Assembly (NCBI GenBank): GCA_020631735.1
Contig: CM036221.1
Coordinates: 11,327,381-11,391,380, forward strand
DNA length: 64,000 nt
Source of the DNA: Saccharum officinarum
Taxonomy: Eukaryota; Streptophyta; Magnoliopsida; Poales; Poaceae
Direction of reading: 5' to 3'
The first letter of the stretch is position 1. Every line of letters starts with the position of its first letter. Both the position numbers and the translations under genes were made by a program. The notes under the pieces were generated by a model that was given only the letters and a program-made list of their open reading frames with translations, was not told the DNA's origin and did no database searches. Of this stretch, positions 10,820 to 20,721 are shown piece by piece.

Positions 10820-11394
10820 CCATGTAAAAAAATTGTGATGATGTTTTCATCGGGAGTATACATGGTTCGATTGGAAGTCTCAAGCCCCACTGCTCTTCCG
10901 ATCGTCTTTTTTCTCTTTGCTAACAGAACTCACTCTTGAAATAATTATTTGAAGAGTCATTTGTATAAAAAAATATTTTCTATATCTTTTCCATTCTCCA
11001 AGAGCTTCTCTATATATATTTTCATTCTCTAACAACAGCTTTTCACCGGAATCTCTATTCCAACGTTACAACACTGAATGCATGTGTCCATCACACAAGG
11101 ATCAGGTGGTTGTGGTTCTATAGTTTGGCTATTAGAGATTTAATTACAAAATATTTTGCCTTCTGTCTAAAATAAAATAATATATAAAAGTTTATTTCTC
11201 CTATTACTTCTTAGATGGCCCAAGGTTATTTGGGACACACTGTAGCAATAACATATGCTAGCTCTAGCCTCTAGGGCCTAGGGGACAGGCCTTGCTGGCA
11301 GTAGCGCTTTGGCCAGCAGACGAGCAGTGCTGGCCGCAACATAGGTTTTACCTAGTCTATTAGAGTTGCTTTAAGGTTCAGACAACTGAAATAT
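10820..11394. other. Intergenic stretch without recognised features
   Basis: AT-rich to 11215, then a GC-balanced segment 11220-11350; no coding region, no repeat boundary. Confidence 0.4.
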
Positions 11395-11472
11395 AACGAT
11401 TTTTTTTCTTAAGATCACTATTTTTAGGGCAGCAGCAAACGCACTGCACCGGAGCCATCTACTGACTGCACA

Positions 11473-11482
11473 CTATATATAG
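11473..11482 (+). promoter_or_regulatory. TATA box of secreted peptide gene 2
   Basis: CTATATATAG, 136 bases before the ATG at 11618, in the same surroundings as the TATA box of the paralogue at 3186. Confidence 0.7.
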
Positions 11483-11617
11483 AAAGCTGTATAGAACGCA
11501 CTGCACCGGCTGTGCACGCAGCGTTCAGCGTTGCGACAGAGATCCAAGAACCGATCGATCCAGAGAAGGTCACCCAGACAACCACCCACACGCGCAGCTC
11601 CACTGCTAGCGCCAACA

Positions 11618-11974
11618 ATGGCCGCCCAAAAGGCCTCCACGGGCCACGGCAGCGGCATCGCCTCACTCCTGTCGCTGCTGTTGATGATGTCCTCGACAGC
11701 GTCGGCGGCGCACTGGTTGGGTGAAAGCATCGTTGTCCAAGTCCAACCCGTCCTCGACCCTCCTCCGAGGCGTTGGCATCCCATGGTCGGCAGCTATCCT
11801 CCGCCGCACAACACGGGGCAACCGTCGTCGTCTCCTCCTCCTCCGCATCCGGTGGCCTCGGTGGCTGAGCCGCCGTTCATCATTCAGGTGCCCTCCGGCC
11901 GCCCTGGATCTCCCTACCACCACCATGGGCCACCGCCGAAGACATACTGGCCCTCGGCGCCAAGTAATTATTGA
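11618..11974 (+). CDS. Small secreted proline-rich peptide precursor (member 2, paralogue of 3287)
   Basis: 118 residues, intronless, start ACAATGGCC. Residues 12-30 are the hydrophobic signal peptide (SLLSLLLMMSSTASA). The mature part is Pro-rich with no Cys. The C-terminal 39 residues repeat the paralogue's block (core IIQVPSGRPGSPYHHH, end APSNY) with only Y/F, F/S, A/G, E/K and L/S changes, whereas residues 32-78 differ by substitutions and small insertions. That contrast points to constraint on the C-terminal block. The family was not recognised; secretion and apoplastic action are inferred from the signal peptide only. Confidence 0.72.
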   Translation: MAAQKASTGHGSGIASLLSLLLMMSSTASAAHWLGESIVVQVQPVLDPPPRRWHPMVGSYPPPHNTGQPSSSPPPPHPVASVAEPPFIIQVPSGRPGSPYHHHGPPPKTYWPSAPSNY

Positions 11975-12194
11975 TTGATTCGTAGGAATATTATGTTAGA
12001 CCGATATAGACCGGATTTAATTTGTTGATGAGGCAGAATATTTTTTTAGTATATTATGCTTATGATAAAATAAATTAATTGCCCCAAATAGATATGATCG
12101 TTGTGTATCTCACTGCTGCCAGGAAACGAAATAATTCAAATCAACATAACATTAACAGAGACGATCATTTTAGTTATTATCGTCTTTGTTATTA

Positions 12195-12450
12195 GGGAGC
12201 GAATGCTATGAAACTAGCTTCTTGTGAAAACTATGGAAACTTTAATCTAAGTCCACATGATTCTAATCTGATGATCTCAGATGAAGGTGGGTCATTTATT
12301 CACTTAAACCCTCCCACCAAGATTCTAATCCGATGATCTCAGATGAAGCACAACCCACCTTCAGCTGAGGCCATCGGATTAGAATCCTGTGGACTTGATT
12401 GAAGTTTCCATAGTTTCCACAAGAAGCTAGTTTCCATAGCATACGCTCCC
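12195..12450. mobile_element. Mutator-type MITE with long inverted repeats
   Basis: Left end GGGAGCGAATGCTATGAAAC and right end GTTTCCATAGCATACGCTCCC are inverted, and the inversion extends through CTAGCTTCTTGTG. TTGTTATTA flanks both sides (12186-12194 and 12451-12459); a 9-bp duplication is characteristic of Mutator-like elements. The interior holds two copies of GATTCTAATCYGATGATCTCAGATGAAG. The uninterrupted target can be read in the first copy of the duplicated block (around 3849-3862). Confidence 0.9.
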
Positions 12451-12508
12451 TTGTTATTAAGAGTTTAAGGAGGCAGGTGTCTTAGGACTGCCACTCCCAG
12501 TACCAAAG

Positions 12509-12624
<116 letters not shown>

Positions 12625-13039
12625 CCAGCTACAAAATACCTTATTTTGTAGCTAGGCTGACCGACGGGACCATGGTTGCACCGCTTCTGAGCCATCAAGC
12701 ACACGTGCATGCAGCAGTCATCCGGGTTTACCATAATTAGTGACGATCCACCATAACCGCTGCCGATAATTAATTGGTGAAAAATAAATGCGAAAATTAA
12801 TCATTTAGTTACTATATATGGTATACGTGCATGCATCAGGCATTCAGGCGACCAGCGCTGCAGCATGGTAGATGACAATAGCTATACGATTTGATTTCCC
12901 AGTTACCATATTTTGGCATGCGCTCAGTAGTTACCATAATTTGTATGTTTCGAGACGATAATTAGGACATATTCTTACCATAATTTAGTGTTGTGGTTTT
13001 ATAAGGTACCACTTACCATAATCTACCATGAACCAATTA

Positions 13040-13165
13040 CGATAATCAGAATATGGAGTTAGCACAATTTGATGTTGATCTATTTACGAGAATCTGCATT
13101 AAGAATTATTTACGAGAATCTGCACTAATAATATTTACGAGAATCTGCACTAAGAAATATTTTCG
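13040..13165. repeat. Tandem ~26-bp repeat, motif TATTTACGAGAATCTGCACT
   Basis: Four consecutive degenerate units (13079, 13107, 13131, 13156) separated by AAGAAT/AATAA. Related units return at 14150-14330 in the same orientation, including ATATTTACGAGAAATGTGTA. Confidence 0.8.
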
Positions 13166-14675
13166 GGAATCACAATTTACTGGTCACCACAATTTGGAAT
13201 CATGTTGTCGTAGATACTAGAATGACAAATCGAATTTAACCATAAAGAGTTACTAGAATCTGATAATGGCTCGGTACCAGAATCAGTCCAGGAGTTACCA
13301 CAATTCTGTGTCAAGCTATTGCAAGTAAACGACTCACTACAATTGTGACTTGAATTTACTATAAAATAGTTACAAGAACTCGAATGCCTCAATACAACAA
13401 TTATGTTAAATTTACTATAATGCATAGCCCAATATTTCAAGTTCTAACTGACACAATCTAAATTGTTTTGGTTGCACATTCGATCTGGCACTACTACTCA
13501 AACCTATACAATCTGGCTTTTGCATGCACATCGACGTCACATAATAATCTGAAAGTTGTGCTCAACATGGTCAGTCTTCTGCTTGTTGTAACTTCAGCAC
13601 AATCAAATTGGAAGCAATACTGGCAGAGACATGGAATAGAGTTTGCCAGGGGACTCCTTCGCCAATGTCTACTGGCCGGCAATGGCAAGGAACGGACGGA
13701 TCCATGCAGGTGTCGCTGGGATGGAGGAGCTAGATCGTCATCACAACAAGGCATGATAACTCGCCTGATCTGACTTCAGTTTCCTATACACAACCAAACC
13801 GCTTGAGAGAGAATCAGGCTTAACAATGGTTCCCTCAAGACAAGTTGCCGTACCAGATCAGACAAACAAAACTACAGTAAATGCAAATATATGCGTATGG
13901 TGAAGTAGTAATCGATTCCTAACACATAGAAATCACCCTCACAATGATTAAGGAATAAGGATGTAGATTTGTGCGTCTCATCACCTCTTGATCCTGTTTC
14001 CACAGGCGCAGATGGGGATGGGCAGGTCACCAGCGCACCCGAGAGCTATGGCAGCCGTGAGCTCCTCACACCGTTGAGCACATCAGCTGAGTGCACTAAA
14101 AAATCCCACCTGACAAACATAATTCCAGGTTACCATAACTTAGACTGATATTTACGAGAAACATGTACTATGAATATAAGCATTTACAATAATACTACGA
14201 AAACTATATACTAAGAATATATTTACGAGAATTTGCACTTCGAATATTTACGAGAGTTTTCTATTATATTACCTCAGCATAAGTCCACTTATATTTACGA
14301 GAAATGTGTACTATGAATGTAAGTATTTACAAGAATACTATGAATGTTTTGTACCATGAATCAGGCTTAACAATGGTTCCCTCAAGGACAAATTGCCGTA
14401 CCAGAATTTTCTAGTATGAAATTAGATATATTTTACTAAACAAGGGACATGGCATTCAACTATTTGGACCCGCACAAATTGGTGGGTTGACAACAGAAAC
14501 ACCAGTCACTACCTAAATTTGCTAGAATCATACCAGAAACAATCACAGCCTAGTTTGAGATAACTAATTAGATCAACAGCATGCATGCAGCCTAGTTTGA
14601 GATGCCTAATCAGATCAAGAGTGTGTGCAGCAAAGACAAAATATACATGGATGAGATAAATCACCTAAATAGCCT

Positions 14676-14752
14676 ATCCACGAAAGCATGATGGGGATGT
14701 CCAGGGAATAGCCTGTCCACGAAAGCATGATGGGGATGTGCAGGGAAGACAT
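14676..14752. repeat. Tandem ~38-bp duplication
   Basis: TAGCCTATCCACGAAAGCAT, GATGGGGATGTCCAGGGA is followed directly by the same segment with two substitutions (GTCCACG, GTGCAGGGA). Confidence 0.85.
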
Positions 14753-15059
14753 GAGCAAGCACCTTCTCATCGTTGCATGGCACCGGCTGGAAAATACTGA
14801 ATTCAATGACGCATCTGCTTCAGATCAAAACAAAAAGAAATAATAAAACACATGGAGATTATTGTTTCCTATATGGGCTATCTCACCTGGATATCGATCC
14901 GTTCCCTTACACATGCACGGAGACAAGGATTCTGGATCAGGAGAAAAAATAAAACAGATGGGGATTATTTTCCGTTAGAAAAGGAAAGGGAAAAATCAGG
15001 GAATTTTCTTGTTCGGTGTTTGTGCGAGGCACTAGCAGACCAAGAGCAAATTAACTCCA

Positions 15060-15535
15060 TACTTATCGAGGGATGCAGATTTGTGCGGGCTCACCTCGAG
15101 ATACTGTCACCGCCGGAGATGCGACGGCTGCCAGGCCGCTGCCTCCTGATGAACGAGTGTGGCCGTCGGGGTCGGGGCCGTGCGCTCGGCTCGATGCCGC
15201 CGCCGTGAGGGCCATCTGCAGGGGGCGAGTCGCACGGCCGCCCGACCACGAGGGGAAGCCGCGCACCGCCGGTCGGGGAACGGGCCAGGCCGGGCCGCGT
15301 CGCCGTCGAGGACTCCATCGATGGGTGGAGGGTAGACAACGCGGGTGAAGAAAATGCAGCAGCCGCCGCCGCTGGGAGGAAGGCCGCCGCCACCACCACA
15401 AGAGGCAGCTGGCCTTCGTCGCCGCCGCCACCGTCACTGAGGGGATGGGAGGGGCGGCGGTCGAAGCTGGGCTGCGAAGGGGATGTCTAATGGCGAGTGA
15501 AGCAGGCGACGGGGATTTCCAAATGGTCAATGTGA
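15060..15535 (-). other. GC-rich insert, possible captured host gene fragment
   Basis: An abrupt GC-rich island (about 15075-15500) inside the AT-rich candidate transposon. Several overlapping frames are open on both strands because of the composition; the longest on the minus strand (155 codons, Arg/Pro/Ser/Ala-rich) shows no domain. Transposon capture of a 5' exon or UTR is a reasonable guess, nothing more. Confidence 0.3.
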
Positions 15536-15742
15536 AACGGACGCAATATGTGGGCTGGGTACATCGCGTTGCCTAATTTGGGTCACGGATCATTAACGCT
15601 AATGAGCCTATAATAATGGTGCGAGCCTGGTCCTATAATAATGGTGCGCGTGCGACTGGGTCAGGTGGCACAGGTGGCCGGTTTGTGCTGGATCAGACAC
15701 GCGCGTCGGGTCTGGCTACCAAATAAGTTATCTTGAAGCTAG

Positions 15743-15748
<6 letters not shown>

Positions 15749-15802
<54 letters not shown>
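15749..15802. repeat. (TA)27 array at the left border of the pararetrovirus
   Basis: Pure TA dinucleotides passing directly into AAAGATAATATACAATATAC, the same viral sequence that stands internally at 20722-20745 after GGGA. The TA array is therefore the left junction between other DNA and viral DNA. Confidence 0.9.
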
Positions 15803-15809
<7 letters not shown>

Positions 15810-15845
15810 ATATACAATATACACATGCCTTGATTTGTGATTTGA

Positions 15846-16087
15846 GCGGTGTTTAGATCACTTCAAACTTCCAAAAATTTTACAAGATTCCCCGTCACAT
15901 CGAATCTTTGAACGCATGCATGGAGCATTAAATGTATGTAAAAAATAACTAATTGCACAGTTTGTCTGTAAATGTCGAGACGAATCTTTTGAGCCTAGTT
16001 AGTCCATGATTAGATAAAATTTACCAAATAACAACGAAAAGTGCTATAGGAATTTTACACCAACTTTTACACCATCTAAACACTACC
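15846..16087. mobile_element. Tourist/Harbinger-type MITE inside pararetroviral leader copy 1
   Basis: Ends GCGGTGTTTAGATCA and CCATCTAAACACTACC are inverted. The interior (CGAATCTTTGAACGCATGCA, AACTAATTGCACAGTTTG, GAGACGAATCTTTTGAGCCT) is the well-known grass family also present at 35187. The empty site is preserved in leader copy 2 (GTGATTTGATGTTTGC at 20754-20769), which shows a duplicated TTGA or TGA at the ends. Confidence 0.88.
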
Positions 16088-16354
16088 TTGATGTTTGGAC
16101 ATCAATCATTCGGACGTGGAAGACTAATCCAAAATATCATGTGAAGATAACGCCTGTCAGAGGACAGCGCAAAAAAGAATATACAGTTACACTACTGTAG
16201 CCAGGACAATTATTGGAGACAGCTCACCATCCAGCTGTCCAGGCAACAGTTGAAGACGATAATTAAAGCCTTCGCCTCGAAGGCAATCCAGCAGATAAGC
16301 GTGAAGGACGCCAGAAGATAAGCGCGAGGACTCCCCAGAAGGCTCATCTCGCTC

Positions 16355-16362
16355 TTTAAAAG
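16355..16362 (+). promoter_or_regulatory. Pararetroviral TATA box, leader copy 1
   Basis: TTTAAAAG in CGCTCTTTAAAAGCAGAAGC, repeated at 21143-21150 in copy 2. Caulimovirid pregenomic promoters have a TATA box in the large intergenic region; transcription would start about 25-30 bases downstream. Confidence 0.6.
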
Positions 16363-16566
16363 CAGAAGCCCGACGCCTGCATTCATCATCGAATATCGGA
16401 TCGAAGATCGCAGCATCGACAACACCCACACTTCACAATCAGAAGACAACCACCCACTCCACTATACACCATGAAGACATGATCTCAGAGACCCTCTGAG
16501 CTCATCCACCACCGCCTGTAATTAGCCACCTAATTAGTACTACTCCACCAGTGTTGTAAATTAGAG

Positions 16567-16572
16567 AATAAA
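16567..16572 (+). terminator. Pararetroviral polyadenylation signal, leader copy 1
   Basis: AATAAA in GAGAATAAAGGAAGTCC, about 200 bases after the TATA box; the same at 21355-21360 and 22484-22489. A poly(A) signal shortly after the promoter is how pararetroviruses make a terminally redundant pregenomic RNA. Confidence 0.6.
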
Positions 16573-16730
16573 GGAAGTCCATGTGATCTTCCTGCGCTTG
16601 TAAGGTAACCTATAAGGTTTGTGGTAAGTGCTTGGGGTTTCCCGAAAGGGAAAGCCGTATGTAAGCTTGCTCTGTGGAAATGAATTAAGCTTTCCTTTTT
16701 TAATCCCTATTTTCCTTTAAGCTCGTTTAT

Positions 16731-16997
16731 ATGGGGCGATGTCTCTATGCTAGGGACCCTATAGGAGAAACCTCTGCGTGTGTTATTCTCGTGTTAGCCC
16801 TGGTAGTGGCGTTTGTAGAGAACCTTGTTTGCGCAGAGAAGTGTTCCCTTCGGGTGGAACTGCCTGGGGAGACGATAGAGCCTGAGTCCTGTGTGTTCGT
16901 GGCTGGGGATAGCGAGGGAGAAGAGCTGGTTAGCCCAGTTCTGAAGCGAGCTAGTGATGCATACGGTGAGTACCGAGTAGGACTGACACAAGCATAA
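16731..16997 (+). CDS. Conserved 88-residue leader ORF, copy 1
   Basis: ATG at 16731 in ATATGGGGCG. The product has a hydrophobic stretch at residues 16-33 (ACVILVLALVVAFVENLV) and an acidic second half (GDSEGEELV). Copy 2 (21519-21785) keeps it intact with two amino-acid changes; copy 3 (22648) keeps the first 29 residues and is then fused to a viroplasmin-like fragment. Leader regions of caulimovirids usually contain small upstream ORFs, so this may be only such an ORF; its length, hydrophobic segment and intactness in two copies are unusual. Confidence 0.4.
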   Translation: MGRCLYARDPIGETSACVILVLALVVAFVENLVCAEKCSLRVELPGETIEPESCVFVAGDSEGEELVSPVLKRASDAYGEYRVGLTQA

Positions 16998-17457
16998 GTC
17001 TCACGACCGGCTGAATCCTTGGTCTCGCCAGCCTGCAAAGATCCTGTGAATCACGCGCACTCATAATCCGCATACTCACTAATCACGTAGATAATAATCA
17101 CGCACGTCGCTCTCGTCAAATAGTGCATTTAATATATTTTATTTCATTCTGCATCCGCCGGCTGCGGAGAATAGTAAAATATTAAGGTGAATAGTGATCG
17201 AATAGTGATCGAAGCATAAAATATTATAAAGGTGAATAGTGATTGAATAGTAAAGTAGTTGGGTGTCTGTCTGAGTCACTCTTGGGTGCACTGTTCATAT
17301 TCCCAAATTTAAATAGTAACCAGCATTTTGAATAGTGACACGAATTTGAATAGTAGCAGCTGAATTTGAATAGTGACGTGAATAGTAACTCGTGAATTTT
17401 AAATTTGAGTTTGAATTTTTTGAATCTTCCCCTGTTTTGGTATTACCCTTGTATTAG

Positions 17458-17470
17458 TGGTATCAGAGCC
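17458..17470 (+). promoter_or_regulatory. Initiator-Met tRNA primer-binding site of the pararetrovirus
   Basis: TGGTATCAGAGCC, complementary to the 3' end of plant initiator tRNA-Met, the minus-strand primer used by caulimovirids and many LTR retrotransposons. It stands 47 bases before the polyprotein ATG. Confidence 0.85.
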
Positions 17471-17516
17471 TGGTTAATAAAATTGAAATTTAAGGGATAT
17501 ACTAAAATTATTGATA

Positions 17517-20500
17517 ATGGAAATTTTAGATATAGACAATGAAATAAAATATTACGAACAAAAGTTAAGCAAAGTTCATGATGAATACAAAAATTCTATG
17601 ATATGTGAATGGAATGCTATAAGAGATAAGGAGATCTATTTTATACGAAAACTATATCATCTTAATAATATCAAGGAAGAAAAAGAACTAGAGAATAAAT
17701 ATTTTAAAACACCTGTAGTAATAAAGAAACAAGAAGTTGAGTTAAAAAATAAAGACAAAGGTAATAAGAATGCTAAAGAAGTTGTGCAGAATAATAATAT
17801 TATTGAAGAAGTTGTGCAGAATAATAGCTTAGATTGTGCTATAAATAAAGAAGAATAGTTAGAAATTAGTCAACAGTCTTTATTAGAAAGTTATATAGAA
17901 GAAGAAAATAATGCTCAAAGTTATAATGATTTTATAAACTCCTTAGGTGATGAAGAATTATGCAATCTGGATAATAATATAGAAGGGTTAGATATAATAT
18001 CTAATAATATAGAAGGGTTAGATATAATATCTAATAATATAGAAGGGTTAGATATAATATCTAATAATTCAATAGAAGCAAAAACTGAATTAATGGATCA
18101 AGAAAATTGTAATAATGATTGGATAAAAGGAAGAGGTGATTATAATATAAAATGTATTTTCTGTATATACTATCCTAGTCAAGAAAATAGATTTACATGT
18201 AGTAAAGGCTTAAAGCAAGCTTGTATCTCATGCTTAAAAATAAATAATCAGAGATAGAGGCAAGAGGTAGAACTAGAACCAGATGATAAAATATTAGCAA
18301 GTAGAGTCAGGAATTTAAAAAATAGAATAAATAATTTAGAAGCAGAAGTAGAAGAGTTAAGAACTAAGATAGAACTCAATGAAGAAAGTAAGACTATAGA
18401 AAAGGTTATTGGCAATACTGAGTTAAAGGATCAAGCAATAACAAATAGAAAAAAGGATAAGATCATACAATTAAAAGATGCCATAATAAACTTTGGGAGC
18501 AAATATATAGTTAAGCTACCATTTAAAGAGATAGTAGGAATAAGAATACCTATGAAATTAAACCTAACTCCTACAATCACTTATAAAATATTAGCATTAG
18601 TAGATACTGGTTGTACTAAGAATATTATACATGATAAATATTTTGCAAGATGTCCAGAAATATTTCATACAATAGACCAAGATCAAGCAGAAATATCTAC
18701 TGATATGTCTAGAATTAAAAGTGCTCATAATCAACTAGCCTACAATGTAGAAATACAAATAAATAATGCAAGATACATAATAGATGAAATTACAATAAGA
18801 GATTTATCTATGATAAATGTTGACATGTTATTAGGACTAAGATTTCTATAATATTCAGTACAAACAACGATCATACATGAGCAGGGAATTACATTTATTC
18901 CTCATCAAGATAATATTCCGTATATAACAGAAATACGTAAATCTATAAATTCTAGTTTAGATATTGAAGAATCTAAAAATTATAAAGATGAAGAGTTAGG
19001 CAAAAATATAGAAGAATTTCATATAGCAAATTCAAGTATAGAATGCATTAGTTTGCAGTCATTAGCACCAAATTGGTATAGGGATATAAAATCTAAAAAA
19101 GATATAGATAAAATAGTACAAAGACTAGAAGATATTCAAATAATTGGAGAAATACCAATGAAGCATTGGGATAAGAACGGCATAGTTTGTAGAATGAATA
19201 TAATAAACCCAAACTATATAGTTAAGACCAGTCCTGTAGAAGCAACACCTAAAGACATAGAAGAATTTAAAATGCATATAGAAGAATTACTAAAGCTAAG
19301 AGCCATAAGAGAAAGCCGAAGTTCTCATAGGTCAGCAGCATTTATAGTTAGAAATCATGCTGAAATAGCTAGAGGAAAATCAAGAATGGTTATTAATTAT
19401 AAAAGACTAAATGATAATACTATAGATGATGGATATAATATTCTAAATAAGCAAGAATGGATAAATAGGATACAAGGATGTATATATTTCTCTAAATTTG
19501 ATTTAAAAGCTGGGTTTTGGCAAGTAAAAATGGCAGAAGAATCAATAGAATGGACAGCTTTCACATGTCCTCAAGGTCATTTTGAATGGATAGTAATGCC
19601 TTTAGGATTAAAAAATGCCCCTGCTTTATTTCAAAGGAAAATACAGAATATCTTTAATGAAAATCAATAATTTATATTGGTTTATATTGATGATCTTTTA
19701 ATCTTTTCAAAATCTTATAAAGAACATATAGCTCATTTAGAAATATTTTTTAGAAAGGTAGAGCAGCATGGGTTAATACTCTCTAAAAGAAAAATAGAAA
19801 TATGTAAAGAAAAGATAAACTTCTTAGGTCATGAAATTGGAGATGGAAAAATTCATTTATGAGATCATATTGCTCTAGATGAAATACAAGAATGCATCTT
19901 AGATAATTTCTGGTTCCAATACAATAATAAGAGAGAAGACAGAGGTTATATGCTAGCAATATTGAATAGCTTAGCTGAATATTTTCATATGATTAATGGG
20001 AAAATACAGCCAAAAGAACCATCTGGCAATATAGAGAAAAAACCTATATATGTTATATATAGAGGAAAAACATCAGGAATATATGTAACATTCGAATCAA
20101 TCATAGCTCAACAAGTCGAAAGAGAAAATGATAGAGGAGTATCATGGAAAAAATATACAGATATTGATCAAACTCTTTCATATGCCAGAAGTATTTTGGG
20201 AGTAAACTATTTTATAGAACCAGCAGCAAAAGATTATATTCAAAAATACAAAAGGGCAAAAGATGTGAAGACAAATTTGCCAGGAAGAAATACAAAAGAA
20301 GAAGGATCTTCAAAAATACCCTCATATAAAGATGTTGTGAAGAAAGAAACAGAATTACTGAATGATGATCTTATTGAAAAAAAGTTAAAAGAAAAGCTTG
20401 AATCAATAATTCCTCAGTTAAAGAAAAATATAATGGAAGAAGTCTTACAGGAAGTAAGGCACAAAATAAATGGAAAGTTTAAATCTCTCAATCAAGATTA

Positions 20501-20654
20501 TGAATAAAATATAAAGAGAGATTATGAAGAATATATACAAAAAGACTATGAGTCAAAAATAAATATACAAATATCTAATAATGATAGTAATGATGACATG
20601 TTGGATGACAACATGTTGGATATTCGAGGTCATGAACAACAGCCAGAATATTAG
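17517..20654 (+). pseudogene. Decayed pararetroviral polyprotein (coiled coil - Cys-rich - protease - RT - viroplasmin-like)
   Basis: One reading frame of 1046 codons interrupted by six in-frame stops (17856 TAG, 18255 TAG, 18849 TAA, 19668 TAA, 19860 TGA, 20505 TAA) before its end at 20652. Order: Lys/Glu-rich coiled-coil N-terminus; three in-frame NNIEGLDIIS repeats (17973-18062); a Cys-rich segment (CIFC, then C-K-G and CISC, 18156-18236) like a nucleocapsid zinc-binding region; a second coiled coil (18280-18420); an aspartic protease with LVDTGCTKNII (about 18597); reverse transcriptase from about 19053 with FSKFDLKAGFWQVK and the active site YIDDLLIFS (19680); then, in the same frame, a viroplasmin/translation-transactivator-like domain with YVIYRGKTSGIY (about 20052) and a C-terminal coiled coil. 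RNase H is not found between RT and the viroplasmin-like part. Not expressible as one protein in its present state. Confidence 0.8.
17973..18062 (+). repeat. Three in-frame 30-bp tandem repeats in the polyprotein
   Basis: AATAATATAGAAGGGTTAGA plus TATAATATCT is present three times with no substitution, encoding NNIEGLDIIS three times. Perfect identity suggests recent expansion. Confidence 0.95.
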
Positions 20655-20721
20655 ACTTCAAAATATATATAAATATATATCCTTATGATGATAAGGTGTT
20701 ATCAACAATTTGGCCGTGGGA

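Larger units (their letters stand above)
11395..12194. repeat. Duplicated gene block, copy 2 (partner 3070-3860)
   Basis: Aligned with copy 1 from the ACTATTTTTAGG promoter block through the 3' flank; this copy has about 45 extra bases between the TATA box and the 5' UTR block GATCGATCCAGAGAAG, partly a repeat of the CGCACTGCACCGG promoter word (at 11492). The block ends at the MITE insertion at 12195. Confidence 0.65.
12639..15729. mobile_element. Candidate TIR transposon with TTTACGAGAATCTGCAC arrays
   Basis: The left end reads CTTATTTTGTAGCTAGGCTG then ACCGACGGG; the reverse complement of the right end reads ACTTATTTGGTAGCCAGACC then CGACG. These are imperfect inverted repeats of about 28 bp. 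Between them 12.9-13.46 kb and 14.12-14.42 kb hold arrays of ACCATAATTT and TATTTACGAGAATCTGCAC words; a 45-bp segment with AATCAGGCTTAACAATGGTT occurs at 13812 and 14357. No transposase was seen, so it would be non-autonomous. No clear target duplication was found, and (TA)n arrays abut both sides, so the exact borders are uncertain. Confidence 0.45.
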
